A DNA stretch of 64,000 nucleotides from Pseudobacter ginsenosidimutans (GCF_007970185.1 NZ_CP042431.1:4464001-4528000); one strand, 5' to 3'. Numbered from the stretch's first letter, positions 16,840 to 26,555 are shown. Made by a program: numbers and translations. The notes: generated by a model from the sequence alone, not told the origin.

Positions 16840-18894
16840 ATGACAAAAAAACAAACGATACAATTGCTTGTAGTTAGCCTGTTATCTCCTTTTGCCCTGC
16901 TGGCGCAACCGGCTCCTGTGACTGAACAGCAGGACAGGTGGGAGATCCGCTCCGATGGCAGCATTACCTGGCAGGTGAACGGACGTTTGCCGCACAACGA
17001 TCATGTGGAAATGAGCGGAGAAAAAGTATCGCTCTGGTTAAGATATGGCGTGGATGCAGAAGGCCGTCCTTCACTGGATCGCACCATGGTATTCCCAACT
17101 TTCCGGATGTTGCCGGTAAGGACCATTGCCAGCATGACCTACAATGTAACCGACAATGATCTTCCCCGTGTATTGATCAATGATAAACTGCTGCGCCCCG
17201 GTGTGTACAATGCTTCCGTGATGGAAGCGCTTCCGGAACAAGTGACTTCCGTACGGATGCTGAAAGGTATTTTATCAATCGAAAGCAGGGTGGGGAAAGA
17301 TAAGAACCTGCTGCTTCGCCGTACCATTTTCCCTTCCGCGAAAAAAGCGATGGTAGTAGAAAACTGGAGTTTCATCAATCTCGGCAACCAGCCTGTGAAA
17401 ATTGAGATGGAATATTTGCGCAGGGAAGTGAAGCCTGCCAAAGAGCGCAGCACGCCGGCACAACATAGCTTTTTGGTGACCACGCAGAATGCCGGACAGA
17501 TCACGCTGCAGCCAAACCAGGAAGATATTTTCAGCCTGATGTACCAGGCCATAACGCCAGGGAAATCGGAAGAGAAATATGTTCTGGAAGAATACAGTCA
17601 GCGTGCGAAAAGAGTGGATGAGATCCAATCCAAACTGCAACTGGAAACACCCGATAATCTTCTGAACACCGCTTTCAATTTTGCCAAGCTCCGCGCAACG
17701 GAAAGTATCTATCTCACCAAAGGCGGCTATATGCACGGTCCTGGCGGACTTCGCTACTATGCTGCTATCTGGGCCAATGATCAGGCAGAGTATGTGAATC
17801 CATTTTTCGCTTTTCTGGGAGATGATATCGGTAACAAATCCGCCATGAATTCCTATCACTGGTTTGCGAAATACATGAACCCGGAATACAAACCCATTCC
17901 CAGTTCCATCATTGCGGAAGGGGATGCTTTCTGGCATGGGGCAAAAGACAGGGGGGATATGGCGATGATAGCATATGGGGCTGGCCGTTATGCACTTGCC
18001 AATGGCAATGTTGATTCTGCCAAAGCACTCTGGCCGCTGATCGGGTGGTGCCTTGAATATCTCAACAGGAAGATCAATGCCAATGGAGTAGTGGCCAGTA
18101 ATTCCGATGAACTGGAAAACCGGTTTCCTGCCGGCGATGCCAACCTGCATACCAGCATTCTCTATTATGACGCATTACGTTCTGCCGGGATGCTCTGTAA
18201 AGAACTCAAACTTCCCGCTTCGCAGATAAAAATGTATGCCGCGCGTGAAAAAGCGATCCGTGCCAATATCGAAAAACATTTCGGCGCCACCGTGGAAGGG
18301 TTCAAAACCTATCGCTACTATGCCGGCAACGATACACTCCGTGCCTGGATCTGCGGACCACTCACCGTGGATATATTCGACAGGAAGGAAGGCACTATCG
18401 CTGCACTGTTCTCTCCACGTCTCTGGACGGAAGATGGACTGGCTTCACTGGCAGGCAATAAAACATTCTGGGACCGATCCACGCTCTATGCGCTCCGTGG
18501 TGTATTTGCCGCCGGCGAAACACAGAAGGCGCTGGATTTTCTTCAATATTATTCCCGCAGGAGATTGCTCGGCGAGCATGTGCCTTATCCCGTGGAAGCC
18601 TTTCCGGAGGGGAATCAGCGGCATTTGTCTGCTGAAAGCGGATTGTATTGCCGCATATTCACCGAAGGGATCTTTGGTATGCGCCCTGTTGGATTCAATA
18701 GTTTCGATTGCAGCCCCAAGCTGCCTGCCGCCTGGCAGGAGATGGCATTGAAGAATATCCATTCTTTCGGTCATGAATTTGATCTGAAAGTAAAGAGGGG
18801 GGAAGCTGGTAAACTGGATGTGATCGTTACTGAAAATGGAAAAGAGAAAAAGTATACAGTTAAAGAAGGAGGCACTGTTAAGGTGAGTCTCTGA
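16840..18894 (+). CDS. Secreted six-hairpin glycosidase-like protein, family not assigned
   Basis: 684 residues with a signal peptide (1-22, LLAQ). Residues 25-270 are beta-rich and end in a long linker helix; residues 275-620 look like an (alpha/alpha)6 toroid with LRYYAAIWANDQAEYVNPFFAFLGD, IIAEGDAFWHGAKDRGDMAMIAYGAGRYAL, VVASNSDELENRFPAGDANLHTS and PVEAFPEGNQRHLSAESGLYCRIFTEG. This layout (beta-sandwich, toroid, small C-terminal sandwich) is shared by GH78, GH95 and related families. Acidic residues in NDQAE, SDELE and EAFPEGNQ are candidate catalytic groups. It is transcribed away from the beta-helix/GH105 pair and ends in a terminator. A role in removing a pectic sugar is inference from context. 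Confidence 0.7.
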   Translation: MTKKQTIQLLVVSLLSPFALLAQPAPVTEQQDRWEIRSDGSITWQVNGRLPHNDHVEMSGEKVSLWLRYGVDAEGRPSLDRTMVFPTFRMLPVRTIASMTYNVTDNDLPRVLINDKLLRPGVYNASVMEALPEQVTSVRMLKGILSIESRVGKDKNLLLRRTIFPSAKKAMVVENWSFINLGNQPVKIEMEYLRREVKPAKERSTPAQHSFLVTTQNAGQITLQPNQEDIFSLMYQAITPGKSEEKYVLEEYSQRAKRVDEIQSKLQLETPDNLLNTAFNFAKLRATESIYLTKGGYMHGPGGLRYYAAIWANDQAEYVNPFFAFLGDDIGNKSAMNSYHWFAKYMNPEYKPIPSSIIAEGDAFWHGAKDRGDMAMIAYGAGRYALANGNVDSAKALWPLIGWCLEYLNRKINANGVVASNSDELENRFPAGDANLHTSILYYDALRSAGMLCKELKLPASQIKMYAAREKAIRANIEKHFGATVEGFKTYRYYAGNDTLRAWICGPLTVDIFDRKEGTIAALFSPRLWTEDGLASLAGNKTFWDRSTLYALRGVFAAGETQKALDFLQYYSRRRLLGEHVPYPVEAFPEGNQRHLSAESGLYCRIFTEGIFGMRPVGFNSFDCSPKLPAAWQEMALKNIHSFGHEFDLKVKRGEAGKLDVIVTENGKEKKYTVKEGGTVKVSL

Positions 18895-18920
18895 TCATTC
18901 TGATAAAACAACACTACAGC

Positions 18921-18948
18921 GGGGCGTCTCATTTGAGGCGCCTCTTTT
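18921..18948 (+). terminator. Rho-independent terminator after the six-hairpin gene
   Basis: GGGGCGTCTCA pairs with TGAGGCGCCTC (11 bp, two G-U pairs) around a tiny loop, followed by TTTT. It lies 27 bp past the stop codon. Confidence 0.75.
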
Positions 18949-19121
18949 GCTTTGGAAGACCTGTACAACGCCCAGGGTTTTAATCTGTGGCCCCTTCCGG
19001 CAGCATTTATGCGCATAAAGAGGATAAAACATATTTCCACGAAGGATGACCGTATCCCGAAAGTTGAATAATTATGGGCGCATTTCAGGGAAATGCGAGC
19101 CCCTGAAAAAAATAATAGAAG

Positions 19122-20162
19122 CTAGTTTTCCAATTCTCCAATAAAAGGATAATCAGTATACCCCTCTGCACCGCCGCCATACATCGTTTTGAAATTCGGT
19201 GCGTTCAATGAAGTGTTTTGATTGAATCGTTCCACCAGGTCAGGATTGGCCAGGAATGATTTTCCGAATGCCACCAGGTCCGCAGCTTTCGATTGCAGCA
19301 ATGTTTCTGCTGACTCAGCGGTTTGTCCATTCGCGAGGATGAGGATACCACTGAATGCTTCGCGGATAGCAGTCAGTGTTGCAGGAGGAATAATTGCGTT
19401 AAGGGAAATATGAAGATAGATCAGCCCGAGTTTGTCCAGTTCTTTGGCGAGATGCACATAGGTGTTGTGCACTTCCTCCTTGTCATAAACAGGCATGTCG
19501 TTGATGGTGGCGAAAGGTGAGAGGCGGATACCGGTCCTTTCTTTCCCGATGGCATCGATAGTAGCTGCTGCTGTTTCCAAAACAAACCTGGAACGGTTGA
19601 CAAAATTACCGCCATAGGCATCTTTGCGGGTATTGATCAGTGGGTTCAGGAATTGTTCTAACAGGTATCCATGAGCGCCATGCAATTCCACTCCATTGAA
19701 ACCAGCTTCCATAGCGTTCTCTGAAGCCTTTGCAAATTCATCTATCAATTGTTTTATTCCTGTTGTTGAAAGTGGGGTGATGGTATTTCCCTGGTGAATA
19801 CCGGTTACATGTATCCGCTTTGCACCTGCCGGCAGATTGCGGATCGTATTGATCTGGCCGGTATGCATAAGCTGAACGAAAATGGAGCCGCCTTTTTCAT
19901 GAACAGCCCTGGTAACCTGCTTCCAGCCTTCCACCTGTTCCGGGCTGTAGATGCCGGGTGTTTTGTAATATCCCAGTCCTTCAGCAGATGGAGCAGTCCC
20001 TTCCGTGATGATCAGCCCTGCTGTTGCCCGCTGCGCGTAATATTCGGCCATCAATGCATTGGGCAGATAGTCTTTGGCCCTGGAACGCGTCATGGGGGAC
20101 ATTACCATATGATTGCGGAGATGCAGGCCATTTTTCTGAAAGGGCGACAACAGCATTTTCAT
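19122..20162 (-). CDS. Old Yellow Enzyme-type alkene reductase (FMN, NADPH)
   Basis: 346 residues from the ATG at 20162, which gives MKMLLSPFQKNGLHLRNHMVMSPMTRSRA, the normal start of the family; a longer reading would run through the terminator upstream. It is a TIM barrel that reduces activated C=C bonds with FMN. Visible are NALMAEYYAQRATAGLIITEGT, IFVQLMHTGQ, the substrate-binding and barrel motif GVELHGAHGYLLEQFLNP and the end PDLVERFNQN with MYGGGAEGYTDYP, as in NemA/XenB. No signal peptide, so cytosolic. It lies just downstream of the GH3 operon but is separated from it by a terminator, so it may be an independent detoxification gene and not part of sugar use. Confidence 0.9.
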   Translation of the reverse strand: MKMLLSPFQKNGLHLRNHMVMSPMTRSRAKDYLPNALMAEYYAQRATAGLIITEGTAPSAEGLGYYKTPGIYSPEQVEGWKQVTRAVHEKGGSIFVQLMHTGQINTIRNLPAGAKRIHVTGIHQGNTITPLSTTGIKQLIDEFAKASENAMEAGFNGVELHGAHGYLLEQFLNPLINTRKDAYGGNFVNRSRFVLETAAATIDAIGKERTGIRLSPFATINDMPVYDKEEVHNTYVHLAKELDKLGLIYLHISLNAIIPPATLTAIREAFSGILILANGQTAESAETLLQSKAADLVAFGKSFLANPDLVERFNQNTSLNAPNFKTMYGGGAEGYTDYPFIGELEN

Positions 20163-20180
20163 CTTTCGGATTTTAATGGA

Positions 20181-20230
20181 AAAGTAGAAAAATAAACAGC
20201 CGGACAAGCGATTTGTTTGCTCATCCGGCT
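20181..20230 (-). terminator. Terminator of the AraC-GH36-GH3 operon
   Basis: AGCCGGA and TCCGGCT pair (20198-20204 with 20224-20230) and, read on the minus strand, are followed by a T-rich tract (GTTTATTTTTCT). It lies between the GH3 stop and the start of the alkene reductase gene. Confidence 0.6.
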
Positions 20231-20252
20231 GAATACTTTTCGGAGGGTCCTG

Positions 20253-22658
20253 CTATCTCACCGTGAAGGTTTTCCTGAGCCTTATATCCGTAGAGGAACT
20301 GCCGATCTGAATTTCGAATTCTCCCGGCTCTACAGTCCAGTTCATGTCTTTATCCAACAGGGCCAGGTCATCCGGACGGAGATAGAAGCTGACCGTTTTC
20401 GATTCTCCTGGTTGCAGGCTGATACGTTCAAATCCACGGAGCAGGGTCTCATATTGTGTTACGCTGCTGATCTTGTCTTTCAGGTAGAGTTGCACCACTT
20501 CATCGCCTTTTCGTTTTCCACTATTGGTGATGGTGACTTGAACGGTGATATTTGATTGCGCGCGCAGACTATCCGGGCTTATGCTGAGATCACTGTAGGC
20601 GAATTGTGTATAGCTCAGTCCATGCCCGAACGGATAGAGCGGACCATTCACGGCCGTTTTTCCATAACCGTTAGGTCCGTCGCCGGGTTGACCTGCATGC
20701 GAGCCGGGCTTATAGGGAAAGTTCAGCTCCAGTTGTCCGGTCGTTTTGGGGAAGGTCACAGCCAGTTTACCGCCTGGATTGTAATCACCGAAAATGCTCT
20801 CTGCGATTGCTTTGCCTCCCGTGGCGCCGGGGAACCAGGCTTCGATAATGGCCGGCGTATATTTCTGTGCCCAGTTGATACTGAGTGGACGCCCATTGAT
20901 CAATACGAGGATCACCGGTTTTCCCGTGGCTTGCATGGCTTGCAGCAATTGCAACTGCCGGGCCGGAAGATCAAGCCCCGTGCGGGTTTTGCTTTCGCCC
21001 ACCATTTTCTCATCTTCTCCCAATGCAATCACGATGGCATCAGATCTTTTTGCGAGCGAAACAGCTTCATCGATAGAAGCCTGTTCTGATCTAGTAATGG
21101 GGGTTGGCAGTATCTCACTCTCCGGCCAGTTGGGATCGGTGATGTTGCAGCCTTTTGCGTATTGTACCTTGAAACGGTTGTCTGCATATTGCTGCAGGCC
21201 TTCCAGTACAGAGATCACATGCACATTGGATGGGCCATAGCGGCTGATACTGTGATTGGTTTCAGCGGCAAGCGGCCCGGTAACGAGAATATTCTTTATT
21301 CTGGATGCATCCAGGGGCAATGTATTGTTGTCGTTTTTCAGCAAGACCAGAACTTCCCTTGAAAGCTGTTCCTGCATGGCGCGGGCTTCGGTATCGAAGA
21401 CGATGGTGTCTGCAGCGGCGGGATTGCTTACAAAAGGATGATCGAATAATCCCAGTTTGAATTTCACACGCAATACGCTGGCTACGCGCTGATCGATGGT
21501 TTGCATGGAGAGCCTGCCTTCGCGGATCAGTTCGCGGAGCGGAAGTACATAATCTTCAGGTTTGGTGAAATCGGTACGCACATCCAATCCGGCTTCCACT
21601 ACCTGGCGGATAGCTTCCTTGTAATCACCGGCCACCATATGTTTTTTGTAGAGGAATTCAACGGCGCGGCTATCTGAAACAACATAACCATTGAAGCCAT
21701 ATTGTTGTCTGAGGAGATCCGTGAGAAAATAGCGGCTGCCGGAAACCGGCACACCATCATAATCGTTGTAGCTGCTCATCACGCCCAGTACATGGGCTTC
21801 CTGCACCACGCGGCGGAAAGGGTAGAGGTGTAGCTGGTGCAGCTCACGGGGAGCAATATGCGGATCTGTTCTGGCATCGCCATCGCGGCCGCCCTTGGGC
21901 ATGCTGTAAGCGGCAAAATGCTTGATGGTGCTGGCTACTCCCTGATGTTGGATACCAAGCGCCATCTGTTTACCGAGCTCGGCAATATGGAAGGGATCTT
22001 CCCCATAGCATTCCACCACGCGTCCCCAACGCGGATCCCTGGCCAGGTCCAGGATAGGGGCATACACGTTGGTATAGCCTGTGGCGGCAGCTTCGCGGCC
22101 CACCACTTTACCGGCGCGATAGACCAGCTCTTTGTTCCAGGTGCTGCCAATGGCAATGGGCGCAGGCAGCAATGTGGCATGATCGTGATTGAGGCCATGA
22201 ATACCTTCATTGGTAAAATCAACGGGAATGCCTAAGCGCGTTTCTTCCACAAACCAGCGTTGCACGGTATTGATGGCATTGGCATGTTTGCTTTGCGGAA
22301 AGGAATATTGTGTAACGGCTTTCTTGTTATAAGGGAGGCTGTTCAGGTGCTCATCGATATTGGCGATGCCATCTTTCCAGAGGCTCTGCTTCCATTGCGG
22401 CGTGGGCAGTTCATCTTTCAATACCCTGCCAAAGCCATAGAGGGTTACCATCTGGCAGGTCTTTTCATCGGTATTCATCTGTCCGATGAGGTCGGTAATC
22501 CTGCTTTCGATGGGTTGTTTGGGATCTTCATAAATATCTTTCTTTCCATTCTTATTGAAATCGATCCAGTCCTCATTATAAATGGATGCTTGCTGTGCCT
22601 GCAAAAAAAATGGTACTGCAACAAAAGGCAGTACCATCAATAGAATATTTTTCTTCAC
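20253..22658 (-). CDS. Periplasmic GH3 beta-glycosidase
   Basis: 801 residues starting with GTG at 22658; the next ATG (residue 8) would remove the positive end of the signal peptide (1-22, FLQAQ), so GTG is preferred. Family GH3 retaining beta-glycosidase: GIPVDFTNEGIHG, the substrate-binding IKHFAAYS, and GYVVSDS with Asp329 as nucleophile in the TIM-barrel domain; a second alpha/beta domain (470-640, with GEDEKMVGESKTRTGLDLP) and a fibronectin-III-like C-terminal domain (700-801). Residues 33-45 (DFNKNGKKDIYED) form a calcium-loop-like element before the barrel. It follows the SMP-30-like gene by 20 bp. Beta-glucosidase, beta-xylosidase or beta-galactosidase specificity cannot be told apart here. 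Confidence 0.9.
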   Translation of the reverse strand: MKKNILLMVLPFVAVPFFLQAQQASIYNEDWIDFNKNGKKDIYEDPKQPIESRITDLIGQMNTDEKTCQMVTLYGFGRVLKDELPTPQWKQSLWKDGIANIDEHLNSLPYNKKAVTQYSFPQSKHANAINTVQRWFVEETRLGIPVDFTNEGIHGLNHDHATLLPAPIAIGSTWNKELVYRAGKVVGREAAATGYTNVYAPILDLARDPRWGRVVECYGEDPFHIAELGKQMALGIQHQGVASTIKHFAAYSMPKGGRDGDARTDPHIAPRELHQLHLYPFRRVVQEAHVLGVMSSYNDYDGVPVSGSRYFLTDLLRQQYGFNGYVVSDSRAVEFLYKKHMVAGDYKEAIRQVVEAGLDVRTDFTKPEDYVLPLRELIREGRLSMQTIDQRVASVLRVKFKLGLFDHPFVSNPAAADTIVFDTEARAMQEQLSREVLVLLKNDNNTLPLDASRIKNILVTGPLAAETNHSISRYGPSNVHVISVLEGLQQYADNRFKVQYAKGCNITDPNWPESEILPTPITRSEQASIDEAVSLAKRSDAIVIALGEDEKMVGESKTRTGLDLPARQLQLLQAMQATGKPVILVLINGRPLSINWAQKYTPAIIEAWFPGATGGKAIAESIFGDYNPGGKLAVTFPKTTGQLELNFPYKPGSHAGQPGDGPNGYGKTAVNGPLYPFGHGLSYTQFAYSDLSISPDSLRAQSNITVQVTITNSGKRKGDEVVQLYLKDKISSVTQYETLLRGFERISLQPGESKTVSFYLRPDDLALLDKDMNWTVEPGEFEIQIGSSSTDIRLRKTFTVR

Positions 22659-22678
22659 TATTATTTATTGTTGATGAT

Positions 22679-23494
22679 TTATTTCAGTTGATAAGCGGCA
22701 ACGGTCTTTCCGTTGAATGTTGGTACGTAAACGATCTTCTTCACGGGGTCATAACCGATATCTGCAGTATTTTTCTTTTGCTGGTGCGTTTCCAGCATGG
22801 TGTCTACTTTCCCATCTTTGTGTACATAGAAAATATAACCTGCCCATGCGGTAACAATAAAGTCGCCGTTGCCAACGAGCTCCACGCCATCTCCGCCCTG
22901 GGGCAATATGGCAATCTCAGTGATGTTCTTATTGGCATCTGCTTTCCTGAAATTCTTTCCTGCTGCGATGTAGAGGTCGGTTCCCACGGCTCTCAGTCCG
23001 TTCACGCCTTTCTGATCGGCAAGGTATTCGGTGGCGATATCGTTTTCCAGTTTCCATATCAGTCCTGTGCGGGAATCGGAAACGTATACGATGCCTTTGT
23101 CATCGATGGTAACATCATTGAGTGCTTTGGCGCTGTCCAGACTGATCTTCTTTTCTATTTTTCCATTTTTTACATCGATGATAACGATCTCGGTAACGTC
23201 TGCAACATAGAGGCGGTTGCCGTGCAGGCCCAGTCCTTTCGGTGCATTCAGACCTGTGATCCAGTTGCCGTCCCATTGTTTTCCGTCGGGGCTCATCTTT
23301 CCTACTCCGCCCTTTCCATCCACTGCCCAGCCTGGTCCGTCTATCAGGGATACATACATGATCCTTTCTTTGGGTACATGCAATACGGATTCAGGAATAG
23401 CGATAACAGTATCGGTTTCCCAGAGCTTTTCCAGTTGTTGCGCCGAAGCGGCAAAAGAAACAAGGATGAAGGCGATGAGGAAGAACTTTCTCAT
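22679..23494 (-). CDS. Secreted SMP-30/gluconolactonase-like beta-propeller
   Basis: 271 residues from the ATG at 23494, which starts MRKFFLIAFILVSFAASAQQ, a clear signal peptide. The rest is a six-bladed propeller with repeated strands such as GLGLHGNRLYVADVTEIVIID, LNDVTIDDKGIVYVSDSRTGLIWKL and VNGLRAVGTDLYIAAGKN. SMP-30-like proteins are often lactonases that bind a divalent metal; the NDV and VSDS segments match the usual metal-ligand region, but the family also contains non-enzymatic members. It lies 29 bp after the GH36 stop and 20 bp before GH3. A sugar-lactone or glycan-binding role is possible; no reaction is claimed. Confidence 0.7.
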   Translation of the reverse strand: MRKFFLIAFILVSFAASAQQLEKLWETDTVIAIPESVLHVPKERIMYVSLIDGPGWAVDGKGGVGKMSPDGKQWDGNWITGLNAPKGLGLHGNRLYVADVTEIVIIDVKNGKIEKKISLDSAKALNDVTIDDKGIVYVSDSRTGLIWKLENDIATEYLADQKGVNGLRAVGTDLYIAAGKNFRKADANKNITEIAILPQGGDGVELVGNGDFIVTAWAGYIFYVHKDGKVDTMLETHQQKKNTADIGYDPVKKIVYVPTFNGKTVAAYQLK

Positions 23495-23523
23495 ATTGAA
23501 GGTTTTTAAATTGTTACAGGCAA

Positions 23524-25674
23524 TCATTCCGCAATGATCTCGAAAACATTGCTGGTTAAGGCCAATCCCCTGGGTGCAATATTCAGGCCAATGCTCATCA
23601 GGTATTCGCCGCTGTATTGTTTTTCATTTTCAGGGTTGTTGGATTTTGTACCTGGATACAGGTTGATCTCCCTGATACGGTAATTCCTTTGAGGGTCCAG
23701 TCCCTGCAAACGCACACGGGTAAAGATATTTTTTCTGCGCGGTGTTGTGAAATACTGGAAGAGGATGGCTTTGTTTTGTTGTTCGTTCACATACATCAGC
23801 ACTGCGCGGTCCTCTTCGTAAGGCGATATCAGCCTGTATTGATCACCCTGTTGTATAACCGAACTGATCTGCTTGTAGGTTTTGATGGCGTTGTTGGTGA
23901 ATTCGATATCCTGCTGTGTGAAATTATTGGTGCGGATATCATAACCGAGCCTGCCCATCATGGCCACATCTGTTCTGAATTTCAGACTTTGATTCTTGCC
24001 CATGCTGGTCACATGCGCTGAAATGGTATTGGCGGGGAAGAAGTAGGAATAGCCCCATTGAATGAAGATCCTTTCCAGGGCATCGGTATTATCGCTGGGC
24101 CAGAATTCTGTGAAGTATTTCATGGCGCCATAATCCGTACGGCCACCTCCACCTGCGCAGAGCATGATGGGCAGTGTGGGATATTTGGCGCGGATGCGTT
24201 CCAGTACCTTGTATAACGATCTTGTATACTCGATATACAGGTGAGATTGTTTTTCTTTAAGGTAAGGGGACCATGCATTGGTGATGCTACGGTTACAATC
24301 CCACTTGATGTAGGCGAGCCTTGGATTTTGTGTAAGCAGGTCATCCACTATTTTGAAAACGAAATCCTGTACTTTGGGATTAGTAAGGTCCAGCACCAGT
24401 TGATTTCTGCCGTAATGTTCCTCCCGGTTCGGCAGCTTCAGGATCCAGTCGGGATGTGCTTTGTAGAGATCGCTCTTTGGGTTCACCATTTCCGGCTCCA
24501 GCCAGATACCGAAATGAAGGCCGCGTTTTTCTGCTTCATCCACCAGGTAACCGATACCGTGAGGGAGTTTTGTTTTGGTGGGCTGCCAGTCGCCCAGGCC
24601 GGTCTTGTCGTCATTTCTCTCGAAATTATTTCCAAACCAGCCATCATCCAACAAGAAAAGGTCCACACCGATCTTCTTTCCTTCATCAAACAGTTCCACC
24701 AGCCTCTTCTCATCAAAAGTAGTATGGGTGGCTTCCCAGTTATTGAGCAGCACCATCCTTTCCCCTTTTCCATTTAACACTGCATAATTACGTGCCCAGC
24801 GATGAAGATTGCGGCTGGCCCGGCCTTTGCCCTGGTTGCTCCAGGTGACAATCATTTCTGGTGTGGTGAAGGTTTCGTTGGGAGCGAGATAATATTCCGA
24901 TGCGTAGGAGTTGATACCGGAGCGGACTCGCAGTGCATTCCGCTGGTCCACTTCAAAACTAAACTGGAAATTGCCGGTCCAGTTCAATGTTCCGGCAATC
25001 AGTTCTCCAGTGTTTTCGTCAGAAGGTTTATCGAGCGACAGGAAAAAGAATTGGGTCTGGTAGAAATTGGTCCTGGTGCCGAGCTTACTCTCCAGTGACT
25101 TGATGCCATGTGTCAGTTTCTCTTCCACCATATTCACTTCGCGGGCCCAGTCGCCATGAAACTGTGTAAGCCAGTATTGATCAGCATCGAAGTGCAGCAT
25201 GCCCGATGCATACTGCGTGAGCATCACCGGTTTTTTCTCCTGGTGTCTGATGATGGCCTGACAGCTGAACACATCCTCATCTTTCCAGGCAGTGTAATGC
25301 AGCGTTACTTCCACGGGGTATACCGGATCCTTCATCAGGATATCGGTAGTGCTGATATTTCCCTTTGTATTACTGGTATGGCTAACATACCGGAGCTCCA
25401 ATGATGGATTGCCATCGTTATGCACCATGCGGATAGCAGGTTCGAACTGGTTCTCCATACCGGCAGTGAGATAGGCCTCTCTGCCTCCTGTGAGCTTGCC
25501 GATACTGGCCTGATCTGTTTTTTTACCGAAGTACGACTGCAGCACACGCTGATTGCCGGCTACAGAAAGGACCAGGCTGGCGTTCTTTGTTTCGATAACG
25601 ATGGGGGATATGCGCTGTGCCTGGAGCTGGATGCAGGTAAGGGCAGCCAGCAAAAAAGCCGGGAATCTGATCAT
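23524..25674 (-). CDS. Alpha-galactosidase, GH36
   Basis: 716 residues with a signal peptide (1-19). A beta-supersandwich N-terminal domain (25-290) precedes the TIM barrel (305-620). Landmarks are DLFLLDDGWFGNN (338-350), GLHFGIWLEPEMVNP, LAYIKWDCNR with nucleophile Asp459, MLCAGGGGRTDYG and FWPSDNTD with acid/base Asp528; all catalytic groups are present. GH36 enzymes remove terminal alpha-galactose. The leader places it in the periplasm. It begins 14 bp after the AraC regulator stop, so the regulator leads its own operon. Alpha-galactosyl residues are found in rhamnogalacturonan II and in plant galacto-oligosaccharides, so the target may be broader than pectin. Confidence 0.93.
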   Translation of the reverse strand: MIRFPAFLLAALTCIQLQAQRISPIVIETKNASLVLSVAGNQRVLQSYFGKKTDQASIGKLTGGREAYLTAGMENQFEPAIRMVHNDGNPSLELRYVSHTSNTKGNISTTDILMKDPVYPVEVTLHYTAWKDEDVFSCQAIIRHQEKKPVMLTQYASGMLHFDADQYWLTQFHGDWAREVNMVEEKLTHGIKSLESKLGTRTNFYQTQFFFLSLDKPSDENTGELIAGTLNWTGNFQFSFEVDQRNALRVRSGINSYASEYYLAPNETFTTPEMIVTWSNQGKGRASRNLHRWARNYAVLNGKGERMVLLNNWEATHTTFDEKRLVELFDEGKKIGVDLFLLDDGWFGNNFERNDDKTGLGDWQPTKTKLPHGIGYLVDEAEKRGLHFGIWLEPEMVNPKSDLYKAHPDWILKLPNREEHYGRNQLVLDLTNPKVQDFVFKIVDDLLTQNPRLAYIKWDCNRSITNAWSPYLKEKQSHLYIEYTRSLYKVLERIRAKYPTLPIMLCAGGGGRTDYGAMKYFTEFWPSDNTDALERIFIQWGYSYFFPANTISAHVTSMGKNQSLKFRTDVAMMGRLGYDIRTNNFTQQDIEFTNNAIKTYKQISSVIQQGDQYRLISPYEEDRAVLMYVNEQQNKAILFQYFTTPRRKNIFTRVRLQGLDPQRNYRIREINLYPGTKSNNPENEKQYSGEYLMSIGLNIAPRGLALTSNVFEIIAE

Positions 25675-25688
25675 AAGGGTTTTGCATG

Positions 25689-26555
25689 TTAGGCCATAAA
25701 TTCTTTCTGATAGTTCAGGGGGCTTTTGCCCGTGATCATCTTGAAGTATTTATGGAAGCTGGTGAAATTGTTGAATCCGCTTTCATAGCAAAGCTGCTTG
25801 ATGCTGAGATTGTTTTCGATCAGCAGTTTGCATGCCTGTCCAACCCTGATCTCGATCAGGAACTGGGAATAGGTTTTGCGTGTTCTGGATTTGAAATACC
25901 TGCAGAAGGAATTCGGGCTGATATTGGCAACAGCGGCAATTTCTTCCAGTTGTATCTTTCTTTTGAAATTCTTGAGTGAGTAATCGTAAATGGCGTTCAC
26001 GCGGTCGCTTTCAGCTTCCACCAGTTCCTGTTTGAAGCCGATGGAGGAGAGTACATTCAGTTGTTTGCACTCGGCGATGGTATTGAGTGCTTCTATCAGC
26101 AGCATGATGCGCAGGGAGCCATCGGAGCTGAGCAGGAGCTCCAGCAATTCTGCAACTTTTTGTCTTGTTTTGCCGGTGATCTGCAAACCTCTTCTCGCTT
26201 TTTCCAGGGCTCCTTTGATATTCACGTTCTCGGGTAGTTGCAGGAACTGGTCTCCCCAGAAATTTTCAGCAAAATGCACTACACGAACGTCTGCCTGCAG
26301 TTTGTTGCCTTCTTCGAAGTATTTATCATCGAACCTCCAGTAGTGCGGCAGTTGCGGGCCTACCAATACGATATCACCGGCTTTGAAGCGCTTGATATTG
26401 TCGCCGATGAATTGGGTGCCTTCGCCTTTCTTAAAATGGATCAGTTCAATTTCAGGATGATAATGCCAACGGTTATTGATGTAAGGAACGATGTCCTGTC
26501 TAACACTGAAGGAATGCCGTGGCGCTTTTGATACTTTCAATAATTGCGGTCTCAT
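25689..26555 (-). CDS. AraC-family transcriptional regulator
   Basis: 288 residues. The N-terminal cupin sensor (15-110: HYHPEIELIHFKKGEGTQFIGDNI, AGDIVLVGPQLPHYWR) is the sugar-binding jelly roll seen in glycan-responsive AraC proteins; the C-terminal pair of helix-turn-helix motifs (190-288) has IAAVANISPNSFCRYFKSRTRKT and IKQLCYESGFNNFTSFHKYFKMITGKSP. As the first gene of the GH36-SMP30-GH3 operon it probably activates its own operon in response to a soluble sugar. The 688-bp gap upstream holds several dyads that may be its sites or those of LacI-type regulators. Confidence 0.92.
   Translation of the reverse strand: MRPQLLKVSKAPRHSFSVRQDIVPYINNRWHYHPEIELIHFKKGEGTQFIGDNIKRFKAGDIVLVGPQLPHYWRFDDKYFEEGNKLQADVRVVHFAENFWGDQFLQLPENVNIKGALEKARRGLQITGKTRQKVAELLELLLSSDGSLRIMLLIEALNTIAECKQLNVLSSIGFKQELVEAESDRVNAIYDYSLKNFKRKIQLEEIAAVANISPNSFCRYFKSRTRKTYSQFLIEIRVGQACKLLIENNLSIKQLCYESGFNNFTSFHKYFKMITGKSPLNYQKEFMA

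Noticed and set aside
19083-19108. TTTCAGGG/CCCTGAAA hairpin after the alkene reductase gene
   Set aside because: On the gene's strand no T-run follows, so it is not a clear terminator; it may be incidental.
20163-20207. Longer N-terminus for the alkene reductase
   Set aside because: It would run through the terminator of the GH3 operon and does not match the family start.
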